Positions 1 to 9,884 of a stretch of DNA of 31,773 bases are shown here, one piece after another; position 1 is the first letter of the stretch; each line of letters opens with the position of its first letter. The stretch lies in assembly GCA_037447655.1 (NCBI GenBank), contig JBBHKE010003178.1, positions 122,784 to 154,556 on the forward strand, written 5' to 3'. Source of the DNA: Zygnema cylindricum. Its lineage: Eukaryota; Streptophyta; Zygnematophyceae; Zygnematales; Zygnemataceae. A program made the translations under genes and the position numbers. A model generated the notes under the pieces. The model did no database searches, was not told where the DNA came from, and saw only the letters and a program-made list of their open reading frames with translations.

Positions 1-597
1 GTACACACCAATTGAAAGAACAAAGGTAAACTTTTATTTTAACTTTTTTTTTTTTTCTGTAAAGTATGACAGTAAATATTGAAAACAAACTCTCCTCAAC
101 TATAGGCATGGTGTGTATCTTACCTAAAGTTGATAAAAAAACGGCTTAGTTTTTTAGTTTTGACGGATTTTTAGTTCACTCTTTTGTTTTTTTTTAGTCT
201 TTTTTTTTCTTTTATTATCTTTTTGTTCGAACTCACTGTATTTTTTGTTCCATCTCTTGAGGAATTCAGTAGGGACACCGTGATTCGTGTGGTTTAGACA
301 AATCGAGCTTGTTTTTCTATTATTTTCTTTTTTTTTCTGATTTTTTTTTGTTTTCTCACTTGATTTTTAGGCAGTTTTGATTTTTTGATTCGGCAAAAAA
401 ATAGTTGAAATCCATTCTATGTGTGGTACGGATATCAACTCCTCTCAAACAAAAGTTATAAATGACAGTATGAAATGTCTTTTTTTTTTTTTCAATTTTA
501 TTTTCAAATGGAAACAAGAAAGTTAACCACACATGTTTGCCTTATAATTTTTTATTTTTTTCATTTTTTCAAATTATTGGTACATTATTAATTACTG
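1..597. other. AT-rich non-coding stretch
   Basis: No gene is recognisable here. The sequence is T-rich on the + strand with many runs of 8 to 14 T. Open frames in it come from base composition. No terminal inverted repeat or tandem unit stands out. Confidence 0.5.
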
Positions 598-760
598 CTT
601 TTTTCTTTTTCTTCTTCTTCTTCTTCTCCTCTTTCTCCTCCTCCTCCTTCTCCTCCTACGCCTCCTTCTCCTCCTCCTCTTTCTCCTCCTTCTCCTCTTT
701 CGCCTCCTCCTCCTCCTCGTTCTCCTCTTTCTCTTCCTCCTTCTTCTTCTTCTTCTTCTA
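598..760 (+). repeat. TTC/TCC pyrimidine microsatellite
   Basis: An almost pure pyrimidine tract on the + strand made of interleaved TTC, TCC and CTCCT steps, with rare interruptions (TACG, TCG). A frame open across it gives only Phe/Ser low-complexity protein, which I reject as a gene. It resembles the CT tracts that precede exons elsewhere in this window, but no convincing exon follows it. Confidence 0.85.
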
Positions 761-2225
761 TAGTTTTATATTGGAATTTTTAATTGTTATCTTTTGTTGA
801 ATTATCCCTTCTTTGTTTTCCAAAATCATTTTTGTTGTATTTAAAATTGTTGTATTGTTGTATGAAATTATATATTTTCATTTGATTTTAGAAAATTGTT
901 GTGTCATCAAGCCACCTTCCGCGAAAAAACAACCAAAAGCAACTGGAAACTAGAGAGGTGTGAAGAAAGGGCGAAAAGCGGTATGAGTAGGTAAGAATGA
1001 GAAAAATAGAGATTCTCAAGAAGAAAATACTAACGTCGTGTCTCCAAAAGGCCTAGTTAACTTTAACCATAGACCACAGTTGTAGCAATAAAACTTATTA
1101 CATTCAAAATTGAGTAGATGGAAAATGAGAAGATTAACGGCCTATATCCCACAGATTGAACATTCGAAAAAAAAGTGGAGTTCAATAAGTTAACAACTAG
1201 AAAATGTCAACAAACAGGATAAGACATGTCAACAGAAATGGGAGAATGTTCTCAAGGATTTTGAAAAGGTTACTGATTGACATACTAAGATACCTAGTGG
1301 GGCCAAAGATACCTGTGGGATGACAATGAACAATACGACGGAGAAAAACTACTTGGTAATTTTGACGAGAGATTTTATGCGATTATAGATGAAGGAACGA
1401 TTGGGAATGAAAAAAAAAACCTACACTTGTGAGAGACACTTTTGTGCATAGTCAACAAGGGTCAAGTACTCTTGAGGAATCACCACCTGACTCGCAAACA
1501 ACCGAAAACGTTTTCTCTAATAGTAGCATAAAATGTCATAAAATAGAAAAAAAGGCAAACATTAAACACTCATTAAAAGTTAAAGAATTTCGACAAATTG
1601 TCTTAGATATACATCAAACGACAATAAAAAAAAAACAATACAATCGACCACTTTAGGGATATACTCGTTGCAAACAAGGAAAAGACGAAAAAAAAAAGAC
1701 TTCGTTTAATCTATACCGTGTGGGAACCTGGGAATCGAAAAGGCCGTCGCTACACGAACACGTTCAACAGAAAAACTGAAATTGTAAGGGAAATCGATTT
1801 TTTCAAAGTTTTGGCATTTATTTTGGATTGTTTTTCGTACTTATTTCTTTTTGTAAGCAACTTTTTTTCGGTAACTAATGCATTGCTGAGAAGGCAAAGG
1901 AAAGAATTACCATGGGTGGCAATGGTTAACAAGGAGTAAGTAAAGGAATTTTACTGACTCAAAAAGGCGGGCATGAAAATATAGACGAGCATTGTGGGAA
2001 ATTTGGCGTGTCACCTCATTAGTCAAATGTGGGAGAAGCGTAACCCGGAATTTTACGACAACAATGGTGTTGAGATTGTGATTAAGATCACAAAGCGTTT
2101 GATTCAACGTTTTTTCGAAAACCACAACATTGTCGCCTGAGCACAATAAGGAAAACTTCAATTAAGTCCAGAGAAATAGGAACACATAGAGAAAACCGTG
2201 GCATATCACATGGGAGTACTAAAAA
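761..2225. other. Intergenic, no gene recognised
   Basis: AT-rich DNA with short open frames on both strands. None has a recognisable domain. A short cysteine/histidine stretch encoded around 1418-1445 loosely recalls the end of a THAP zinc finger, but stops interrupt it on both sides. No repeat structure is seen. Confidence 0.4.
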
Positions 2226-2525
2226 GGGGATTTCCCTCACGTACGCCTCGTCTTTTTTTTCCCTTTATTGCTTTGTGTCATATTAAATGTTTCACTTGGT
2301 TTCTTTCCTCTCTACTCTTTCACCTACCTCACTTCCCTCCCTGTCCTACTTCGTCACCTCCTTTTCTCCTCCTTCCTCACCCAATACCGCCTCCCACCCC
2401 CCCTTCCTCATTCAAGGCCTTTTCTTCCAATCCGTCTACATCTTCTACGTCCTCCTCCTAGCTCACCTCAACCAATGCACCTTTGTCTTTCCCTTCCCTC
2501 CTTCCTTCTCCCTATCCAATGACTA
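2226..2525 (+). repeat. Pyrimidine-rich low-complexity region
   Basis: A C/T-rich stretch on the + strand, densest at 2290-2510. All three + frames stay open for 80 or so codons because pyrimidine-rich DNA lacks stop codons, giving Leu/Ser/Pro-rich translations without domains. It is treated as low complexity. Confidence 0.7.
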
Positions 2526-2729
2526 ACAGTGTTCCCGAATCCCGTTGCCTTACTCACTCTTCTACCGTAGCCATGACAGTACGTGGTCGCCTATTTGGTT
2601 GTCTGCTGCCCTCCATAGAAAAGCCTCACATACGCATGTAAAAAAGAAATGAGGAAGAAGTGGCTACAAAAAATGGAAGAAAATATAATAAATTTTGACA
2701 TAAAACATCTTTTCACACCTGTAAAGAAG

Positions 2730-3320
2730 ATTAAAGTGAAATTACTACAATTTCATACGAGGTATACCTACATGATGTATGGGCAACGACGGAATGAAGT
2801 CGTCGCCTCCCCGATGTTTTCGACCATTCCAACAGTAAAGTGACAAAACGAAACGATGTCGTCACACGTCTTATTTATTACACGATTCAACATTGGGCGT
2901 CGTCGCATGTTCGATGTTTTCTAAATGTCACATTTAATTGATGACCAGAAGTGAAACCGGCACAGGGAATATTTTGAAAACTCCCAACGTTGAGGTGACG
3001 ACGCATTACTTTCGCTAGTTCGATTTCTCCGACCTTGTGCCCACACTCCAATGTGGTCGCCTCTTTAATACATTAGTCGGTCAAAACAATGAGGCGACGA
3101 CATAAAATCGCCGCTCGCCCATTATTCGGTCAAAACAATGAGGCGACGACAAAATGTCCCTGTCCGCCCAAAAGTTTGCACTCAAAGCAAAGATTGCGAC
3201 GAGAGGCAAAATTGTCTTATTCCACGACGGTGCACAACCACCCATCAGAAGGACAAAAGCTGGGCAATGGGGAAGAATGGGGTAAATATAAATGTACAAA
3301 ACGAGGGAGAGGTAAACAAT
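2730..3320. repeat. GGCGACGAC-rich local repeats with a 51-bp tandem duplication
   Basis: The motif GTCGTCGCC or its complement GGCGACGAC recurs, for example near 2800, 2900, 3095 and 3146. A segment beginning GGTCAAAACAATGAGGCGAC occurs at about 3078 and again 51 bp later, so one unit is tandemly duplicated. A phrase about TGTCACATTTAAT recurs near 2925 and 3335. The function is unknown; this could be a decayed transposon or minisatellite. Confidence 0.5.
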
Positions 3321-4617
3321 ATGGCATATTCAATATGTCACATTAAACAAAAAAGACTGTGAGTGATCTACAAACGATGTAGGCAACCACGGTTAGCTAT
3401 ATAAAGGTAAGGAGGAATGGTAATAACTCTTACTTATTACGTACACCTCCGTAAAATATTACGAATTTTTTTTGAAGGTCTTCGCGATGAGCCCTCCCTC
3501 TCCATTTGCATAGCAATCAACGATCATCTAATTGATCACTCGAAGTCAAGTAATCATTGTTAAAACTTGCTAAATTTTGTGGTTCAACACCAAGATGTTC
3601 CCGTAGTCTTTAAGCGGTGAGTCCAATTCGCCCGTTGTAACGCCTTCCACGAGGAGCTCCAAGTTCGGTGATCCCGTTTCTTCAGTCATAAGTTCGGGTC
3701 TTTGGCTTTCGCTCCACTCTATCTCCTCTTCAACCGGATATGGGTTAATTTTTGTCAGAGCTTAATTTTCGCCGCAAAAAAAGTTCTAATGGGCCACATA
3801 TTTCCAGTAAATAAGTAAGCCTTTTGGGCAAGAAAGGATATACAACAAAAAATAAGGATGTAAAAGCTAAGGTAAATGGAGAAAGTTGAAAGTCAATGTC
3901 ATTGTTGGACTGAACGACAAATATATATACCAATTGAAGAGAAAGTCTTGGGACAAAAAAGAGGGAAACCTTTCCGAAACTTTTGATGTTCAAAATTTGA
4001 ATTTTGATGTTATGTTTGACAATTAATTATTCAAACTTGTAAAACGGGACAGTGAAAGCGAGAAAAATTATTTGTATTAGTTTTTGGTGAGGGAGTATGC
4101 ACCTGGTAGGCGATGGACGTTTTTCCAAAGAGCCATGGTAAACGCAGCAGCTCATTGAATGTACGCAGCGTTTTGAAAATGGCAGCGGGTAAGACAAGCA
4201 GCTTTAGTTACGTCGTTTTAGAGCTATAATGTTTGTGTGGATATGAAATTGGCCTCGTATAATTATGGACGATCAACGACATTACGAGTTAGATGAGTAG
4301 GTTGTTAAGCTTGTACCTTTTGACCCATTTAGAATAAAAATTTACTCTAATGCATGATAACATTAATGCTAATACCGGTCATAAGCCAAAAAGATATATC
4401 GGAGTGCAATCTTTTTAGAGTTAAGACACATATTACCATTAATTAACTCTAATAAAACCAATCAAAGCAACATTATTAAAGTTAATAACCTTTATTAACG
4501 TAAATTATTGAGGAACAACGTACAAGCGACCAACTTTTTCGACAACAAGCGTTGCGTAATCTTTTCAACTGTATAAGTTACAAATCCTACAACTGAACAA
4601 ATTGTGTACGTTTTACG
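3321..4617. other. Intergenic, no gene recognised
   Basis: AT-rich sequence without a recognisable domain. A minus-strand frame at 3745-3993 is open for 82 codons and is Phe/Leu-rich with no family resemblance; I do not call it. The stretch at 4330-4500 has several TTAAT/ATTAA inverted steps but no clean element boundary. Confidence 0.4.
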
Positions 4618-4904
4618 GTGTAGGGCTGACGCTTAATTGCAGTAAAATAGTGTGACATGTACGGATGGATAAATTACGTGACGGCGTACGATTTCAAAAA
4701 AATCGTACGGATACCTAGGTTAGTGTAAGCATCCTTGCGATGGGTACATATTTAAAAAAAAAAACCAAATTAGCATTAGTAAAAAATTTGAATATATATA
4801 TTTTTTGAAATTTTCTAAATTCCCGATTAGCGTTAATAATGATAATTATTTTTATACACTAAAAAAACTTATACGCTAATAGCGATTAGTAGATTACTGT
4901 ATAG
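4618..4904. mobile_element. Decayed fragment of the TA-flanked MITE family
   Basis: This stretch shares internal phrases with the intact MITEs of the window: an AATAGTGTG phrase near 4650, a GGCGTACGATTT phrase near 4683 and a CTAATAGCGATT terminal motif near 4876. Its outer end is not clean and I could not pair two termini. It is best read as an older copy beside or into which the 4907-5441 element inserted. Confidence 0.45.
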
Positions 4905-4906
4905 TA

Positions 4907-5441
4907 CAGCGTTTATCGCTATAAGAGTATATAATGCCAATTTGGTGCCCTTTTTTCAAAAAAATAAACCTGAACAATCCATAATTCTATTTTTTCCATT
5001 ATTCTAATTAGGATTTTTTTTCAATTAGGGTTAATAATGGAAGTACACTGCGATGGAAATAGTGTGGCGTACGGAAAATATATTTCCGTACGAAATGGTA
5101 CTTTTTGAATTACAGAGGCATAAAAAAACACTTAACATTATTGCGCACACATGTGAATGTGCACTGGAAGAAAGAGATGCAAACTCGTCGACAAAAATCA
5201 CGTTCTCATATGTTCGCTCGTCGACCGTGTGAACAGCGCGACGGCGTTTGTCAGATTTTGTACGAATACACATATTACTGTAGACATTGAAAGGGCGGGT
5301 ATTTATTATTCAGGACAACCCAAATTACAGTTAGGGGTTATTTAGTATAAATATTATAAAAAATATATATATATATATCCCGATAACACTCATATTTTTT
5401 TTACGCTATTTATTCCTTTACTCTAATAGCGATTGACGGTG
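4907..5441. mobile_element. MITE, TA-flanked family (copy A, 535 bp)
   Basis: The right end reads CTAATAGCGATTGACGGTG followed by TA. The left end is TA followed by CAGCGTTTATCGCTATAAGA, a diverged inverted copy. Interior phrases, including AGTGTGGCGTACGG near 5061 and GGTACTTTTTGAATTACA near 5097, match the copy at 25731-26281 over most of its length in the same order. There is no transposase frame. TA duplication plus inverted ends is typical of Tc1/mariner-type non-autonomous elements; the superfamily is inferred. Confidence 0.8.
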
Positions 5442-5443
5442 TA

Positions 5444-5860
5444 CTGTGGTGAAACTTACCCACGAAACCTTCAATATTTTTCGTTTTATGCTTACCCGGC
5501 CGTACCCGATTTCTTTTTTTTTCTTTTGAATCACCTGGCCGAATCCCGCCGGCTCCCAAAATTTTGCACCCGAATCCGTTCCGGATCCGTCGCGAGCGGG
5601 CGGGTACTTATCGGGTACGGATTCGGGTACCCGATTGCGACCTCTGGTAGAAGTTACTGGAAATGTCGCGTTAGGAAATTTAACGCTACAGTACACAACT
5701 GTACGATTCACGATCTACTTCATTTTGACATTTTCTCCTTTGTTACCGTGGATGTCCTTTGTCCTTTCTTGTCTCCGTACGAGAGGTCCAGCTTCTGAAG
5801 GAATCTGAACTTCCAGAAACCCTCACACCTTTGATCTCTATCCCTTAGTACCCTTAACCT
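5444..5860. other. Intergenic with a GC-rich palindromic patch
   Basis: At 5495-5640 the base composition shifts to GC-rich with repeated CGGGTAC / GTACCCG steps in both orientations, so the patch can fold on itself. A + frame of 121 codons and an overlapping - frame both cross it, which points to composition rather than coding. No domain is seen. Confidence 0.4.
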
Positions 5861-6161
5861 CCAATGTTTAAAACCCTAAAACCTTAGTAGCTCCAAAATC
5901 TACACACCAAAACCCGTAAACACTAGAACTCTGGAACTCCGAAATTCGAAGACCTTATATTCTTCTAAAAGTTCGAAACTTTGGAGACTTTTGAGGAACT
6001 TTTGAGCAGGGCTCAGATTTAGGGTTCAGATTTAGCGATCAGGTTTAGGATTCAGATTTAGGGTTCGAATTTAGGGTTCAGATTTAGGGTTCAGATTTAA
6101 GGATCAAATTTAGGGTTCAAATTAGGGTTCATTTTAGGGTTCAATTTAGGGTTCAGTTAAT
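5861..6161. repeat. Degenerate telomere-like repeats upstream of the FkbM gene
   Basis: At 5861-5885 the phrase AAACCCTAAAACC appears. From about 6008 to 6156 a 13-bp unit, TTTAGGGTTCAGA with variants, is repeated about ten times. TTTAGGG is the plant-type telomere heptamer, so this is interstitial telomere-like DNA or a minisatellite derived from it. The block ends within a few bases of the proposed start codon at 6162, so it would lie in the 5' UTR or core promoter. No TATA box was identified. Confidence 0.65.
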
Positions 6162-7929
6162 ATGCAGGAGGGAAGAGTTTCTTCTGTCCGGTTTTCCTCC
6201 TCCTCCAGCCATATACGACAAAATCCTCCATTCCGCTGGAGAGACAAATTTCTGTCCGGATTTTGTCTTTTTCTCGCCATATTTTTCGCTCAGTCCAGTT
6301 TTGTCTCTTTGTGGAACCTATGGCTGTCGCCAATACTGGAGATTTCGGACAGAGTGGAGGAGCTTGACCAGGAATGCCATAGTCTGTTCCAGCCTGGTGA
6401 GGGAGATACATTTTGTATGTATATGTGTTGTGTGTTACATGTGTATATAATATTTTGATTATGCTAATTACTATATGTATTTTTTTATTTTTTTTTATGT
6501 AATAATTTTTGAAGTCTCTGGTTGTTTGGTGGAAAGTTTGTTTATTTGGTGGAATGACCAAGAGTGCCATAGCTTCTTACAGCCTGGTGAGAGAGAGAGA
6601 GAGAGAATTTTTCTTTTCTCTTATTTTTGATGTTTATTTTCTCTCTTTTCTTTTCATACACTTCTTTATTTATTTATTACTTTGAGTCTTTCTGTTTGTT
6701 CATTTTGTGGAATGACCAGGAATGCTTTCCGTTTACAACCATAGATTTTGGTGAGAGCAAAATATTGTTTTCTAACAGTCTCCAGGCAATCTACCGCCTG
6801 CCGGGTCCCTCTCCCTCTCCCTCTCCCTCTCCCTCTCCCTCTCCTTCTCTCCCCCCCTCTTCCCCCTCCTTCCTCTCCATCTCCCTCTTTTCTTTACTGC
6901 AATTGAAATGGCAATGGTTTTCCAGGCAATCTACCGCCCGCCGGGTCCTTCTCCCTCTCCTCTCCCTCTCCTTCTCCTTCTCCCTCTCCCTCTTCCTCTT
7001 CCTCTCCCTCTCTTACCTCTCCCTCTCCCTCTTTTCTTTACTGGGATTGAATTAGCAATGATTTTTCAGGTAATCTACCGCCCGCCGGGTCTCTGGAGGG
7101 CACGAGTCACATGGTGATGTACGGAGACTTCCGTGGCCCTCGAGATCTCTGCGGCCAGTCGACGGCCGAGATCGATCGGCTTTTGGCACTTCCACACAAC
7201 TGCAGGTGTGAGCTTCAGTGCATAAAAAGCAGAAAAAAGTGCACCATTTATCACCGTTACCTTGCATCTTTTCATTTTTTCCTTTTTATTATTTTTTCTC
7301 CGTGCACACTTGTTAGATTGTAAATCTGACGGTTGAGACGGAGAGATAAGATTCTTGCGTTTTGATCGACAGTCTCCTGAAAGTGGCGAAAAAACAGTAA
7401 CGCTAATAGCGGTAGACAGTGTAGTACTTTCTCCTCTTAAGTAGAAAATAAAGCTCTGTTACGACACAATTCAATTAATGGCACAATTTTTTCCAAATTT
7501 CAATGTATGACATAGTTTATAACACAACACAAATTCTTTTAAGAACCTCTGAAAACGTTTAGAAAATCCTAAAAAACCCTGAAAACCGTGAAAACCCTGA
7601 ACATTATTGAAAACCCTAAAAACCTGTAAAAACCCTAAACACCCCCCAAAAAACCTAAGAAAGCCCTAAAAAAGCCGTGAAAAAAAATTCCTTTGGGAGG
7701 AGAGGGAGAGGGTGCAAATAGTCGAATGGAGAGGCGGGTGTGGATGACCGGAAGAGGAGAGTGGAGGACGGGACGGGAAATGTTGTTTCTCACACAAGAT
7801 CTGGCGAAGGAGGAGGAGGAGACCATCGAGTGTGTGATATTTTGCATCGACCATCAGGTTAGTTCGAGGATAGTGGAGGATAAGTTGATTCTCTCTCTCT
7901 CTCTCTTCTTCCCTCTCTCTTTCTCTTTT

Positions 7930-7968
<39 letters not shown>

Positions 7969-9495
7969 CTCTCTCTCCCTCTGTCTCTCTCCCCCTGTCC
8001 ATGGGGCTTATTCTCTTCCCCACCGTTCCCTCCCTGTTCCCTCCCTCCCTCCCTCTCCCTTTCTCCCTCCCTCCACTCAATTACCCTAAAATATCTCTCC
8101 TCTCCCTCTCCCCTCGCTCTTCCTCCCTCTCCCTCCCCCCCAGGGCCCCTGCCAGCATGACCGGTGTCTGGTTCCCGTGCACATGAGACGAAACAGTACC
8201 GATCCCATGGTGGCGTTACAACTCTTGGAGGAGGGGGGCTACGACACGGTACGGCCCGACATGGCCTTCCAAACCGTACTCGATGCCGGAGGAAATTGCG
8301 GGATTTCCGCGATAGTTTTCGCCACAATGTACGTAATTTATTTTACGTAATTTATTTTATTTTATTTCATTTCATTTTTATTTATTTTATTATTTCAAAA
8401 ACCACCCAGGAAAAGCTCAAAATAACCCCAAAAAATCCCGGAAAACTCTAGAAAATACCCTAAAAAAATTCTGTAAAATACTTTTATCTTTGTCAGGTTC
8501 CCGAGGGCCACGATTGTGGCTGTGGAGCCCTCCACCCTCAATTTCCGAATGCTTGAGAAAAATACGAAATTGTACCCAAATGTGATCCCACTGAGAGTGG
8601 GTTTGTGGAAAAAAGTTGCCCGATTGGCTCTCACTAAAGGACGAAGAACTCCGGGAATGACAGAGTGGGGGTATATGGTGCATGAACTTGATAAGGTAAT
8701 TTTTTTTATTTTTTATTTTTGGTTTTGGTATTGTTTTTTTTGGGAAAAAAGCAAACAAACAGAGAAACAAATAACGAAAGTATGCTATATTTTTATATTT
8801 TTTATTGTATGTATTTTTGCTTTTTTTGTCTTTCAGCTCCTGGCACTGAGATCCAGGAATGTGAGAGTGAGGGAGGGGGGAGGGAGAGGGAGGGAGGGAG
8901 GCAGGGAGGGGAGGGAGGGAGGAGGGAGAAGGAGGAGGGAGGGAGGAGGGAAGAGGAGGGAGGGATGGACAGGGACAGAGGGAGAGGGCGTTAGAGGGAG
9001 GGAGGAGGGAGAGGGAGAGGGAGAAATGGAGAAAGGAAGGGAGAGAGGAAATAAATTCACTCCCCTTCATTTCCCAATGGCCTCTAATTGTGAGGTGGGA
9101 AAGGGAGGGAGGGCGGGAGGGAGGGCGGGATGGACGGAGTGAGTTCGATTTCTTTCTCCTTACAGCTCTCTCCCTCGACCGAAATCCTCGACTCTCTTCT
9201 CGGTGTCTCCGTCGAGTTCCTTTCTCGAACCATCGGGATCTCCGGCTTCGACCTTTTAAAAATTGATATCGAGGGAAGCGAAAAAGAAGTATTTGCGAAA
9301 AGTTCCCAAAACCCTAAAAATTGGTTAGATTCTGCGAAAATGGCGATAGTGGAGGTCCACGAGGATATGAGGAGAGGAGCTCACGACTCGGTGGCTGAAA
9401 CATTTTGGGAGAGAGACGATTGGAGGTGGGTGAGGCAGTGGGAGGAGTATCACGTGTACAAAAAGAAGGGATGGGATGACGGAGGAGGGCCCTAG
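6162..9495 (+). CDS. FkbM-family (Methyltransf_21) SAM-dependent methyltransferase, six exons, membrane-anchored
   Basis: Proposed exons: 6162-6396, 7070-7205, 7722-7857, 8144-8328, 8497-8695 and 9166-9495. All introns are GT-AG and every junction keeps frame, giving 1221 nt, about 406 residues. Residues about 30-50 form one hydrophobic segment after a short basic/Ser-rich N-terminus, so a type II (signal-anchor) membrane protein, perhaps in the Golgi/ER, is inferred. The catalytic domain spans about 205-375. Motif I VLDAGGNCG (214-222) and the acidic VEP (240-242) bind SAM, and LLKIDIEGSE (327-336) is the FkbM signature. Members usually O-methylate sugars or small molecules; the substrate here is unknown. 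Exons 4 to 6 are strongly supported. Exon 3 has the weakest acceptor (AAATAG, purine-rich upstream), chosen because only it keeps phase. Exon edges are duplicated nearby. The start codon is the first ATG after the telomere-like block. Confidence 0.85.
6550..6600 (+). pseudogene. Echo 1 of the exon 1 3' edge with its splice donor
   Basis: This matches the last 35 or so bases of exon 1 plus donor (6361-6402). It would encode NDQECHSFLQPG, against LDQECHSLFQPG in exon 1, and ends in the same CTG/GTGAG junction. It lies in intron 1. It could be a dead duplicate or an alternative donor-bearing mini-exon; no matching acceptor was established. Confidence 0.7.
6708..6758 (+). pseudogene. Echo 2 of the exon 1 3' edge with its splice donor
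   Basis: A second, more diverged copy in intron 1. It keeps the coding phrase NDQEC and then a different tail ending TTTTG/GTGAG, again a donor in the same phase. Echoes 1 and 2 both follow a TTTGGTGG or TTTGTGG phrase, so they are closer to each other than to the true exon, suggesting serial duplication. Confidence 0.6.
6781..6895 (+). repeat. Echo of the exon 2 acceptor followed by a CCCTCT tract (copy 1)
   Basis: CCAG then GCAATCTACCGCCTGCCGGG (from 6786) copies the start of exon 2 (from 7070) including its AG acceptor. After about 25 bases it runs into (CCCTCT)n to about 6890. If spliced here, phase would be kept and the pyrimidine tract would encode Pro/Ser repeats until a stop. Confidence 0.75.
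6896..7069 (+). repeat. Echo of the exon 2 acceptor followed by a CCCTCT tract (copy 2)
   Basis: The block TTTTCTTTACTG, then an AATGGTTTTCCAG acceptor, then GCAATCTACCGCCCGCCGGG (from 6926), repeats about 144 bp later as the real intron 1 end and exon 2 start. Between the two lies CT-rich sequence. With copy 1 there are three successive acceptor-plus-exon-start units, the last leading into the full exon 2. Confidence 0.75.
7400..7423. mobile_element. Solitary MITE-type terminus in FkbM intron 2
   Basis: ACGCTAATAGCGGTAGACAG followed by TGTA resembles the right end of the TA-flanked MITE family. I found no matching left end or interior nearby, so this is a relic terminus or a related sequence. 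Similar solitary ends lie at 15593-15614 and 25451-25474. Confidence 0.5.
7540..7690. repeat. Degenerate AAACCCTAAA tract in FkbM intron 2
   Basis: A purine/C patterned stretch built from AAAACCCTGAAAACC and AAACCCTAAA variants, roughly every 10-15 bases. It is related in pattern to the telomere-like blocks at 5861-6156 and, in reverse orientation, at 10590-10710. A weaker version (AAAATACCCTAAAAA) occurs in intron 4 at 8400-8475. Confidence 0.55.
7884..8143 (+). repeat. CT/CCCT polypyrimidine tract of FkbM intron 3
   Basis: Starts as (CT)n near 7892, passes through CTTT interruptions and becomes CCCT-rich up to the CCCCCCCAG acceptor at 8143. It therefore fills almost the whole intron and acts, at least formally, as an extreme polypyrimidine tract for exon 4. 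Frames across it on both strands are composition artefacts. Confidence 0.8.
8862..9055. repeat. GGGA/GGAG purine tract in FkbM intron 5
   Basis: A near-pure purine stretch of GGGAGG, GGAGGGA and GAGGGAGAG steps, opposite in strand bias to the CT tracts of introns 1 and 3. The intron still ends in a short conventional pyrimidine stretch and TACAG at 9165. A minor alternative acceptor (TTTCAG at about 8836) precedes the tract, but that route reads into purine repeat. Confidence 0.75.
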
Positions 9496-9613
9496 GGAGG
9501 AGGGAGGAGGAGAGAGGAAGAGAGAGAGAGAGAAGAGAGAGTGAGAGAAAGGGAGGAGGGTCTTAGGGATGAGGGAGGAGGGTTGAAGGGAGGAGGAAGG
9601 AGGGAGGAAGGAG

Positions 9614-9705
9614 TTTGGGAGAGAGATAATTGGAGGTCGGTGAGGCAGTGGGAGGAGTATCATGTGTATAAAAAGAAGGGATGGGATGAGGGAGGAGGGC
9701 CGTAG
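9614..9705 (+). pseudogene. Tail echo 1: copy of the FkbM last 28 codons with stop
   Basis: About 90 bases copy 9408-9495. In the original frame it reads ERDNWRSVRQWEEYHV and on to a TAG at the same codon. Changes include CAC to CAT and TAC to TAT (synonymous), so the copy kept its reading frame. No clear upstream acceptor other than a purine-rich GGAG. Confidence 0.8.
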
Positions 9706-9830
9706 GGAGGAGGGAGGAGGAAGGAGAAGGGGGGGAGAAGAGGGGTCGTAAGGCTCTATAGGTTCTTTACTCGGTTTTTGTGAAGGGTTTTTTGTGTTTT
9801 TTTGGTGTTTTTAGAGGTAGAAAACGAAAG

Positions 9831-9884
9831 AATGGGAGGAGTATCATGTGAACAAAAAGAAGGGGTGGGAGGACGGAGGAGGGA
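9831..9884 (+). pseudogene. Tail echo 2
   Basis: GGGAGGAGTATCATGTG and the following lysine-rich and GW codons copy the original 9438-9483. The original TAC codon is AAC here. It fades into GGA repeat without the stop. Confidence 0.65.

Noticed and set aside
537-800. Phe/Ser-rich open frame
   Set aside because: Translation of a TTC/TCC microsatellite; no domain and no codon structure.
1405-1656. Possible THAP-like zinc finger remnant (TYTCERHF) followed by a 75-codon frame
   Set aside because: Only one short Cys/His piece fits, stops interrupt it on both sides, and the second half of the finger is absent.
2198-2526. Three overlapping open frames
   Set aside because: All three frames are open because pyrimidine-rich DNA lacks stops; no domain.
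8833-9070. Long minus-strand Pro/Ser/Leu frames over FkbM intron 5
   Set aside because: Complement of the GGGA tract; the real coding signal is on the + strand.
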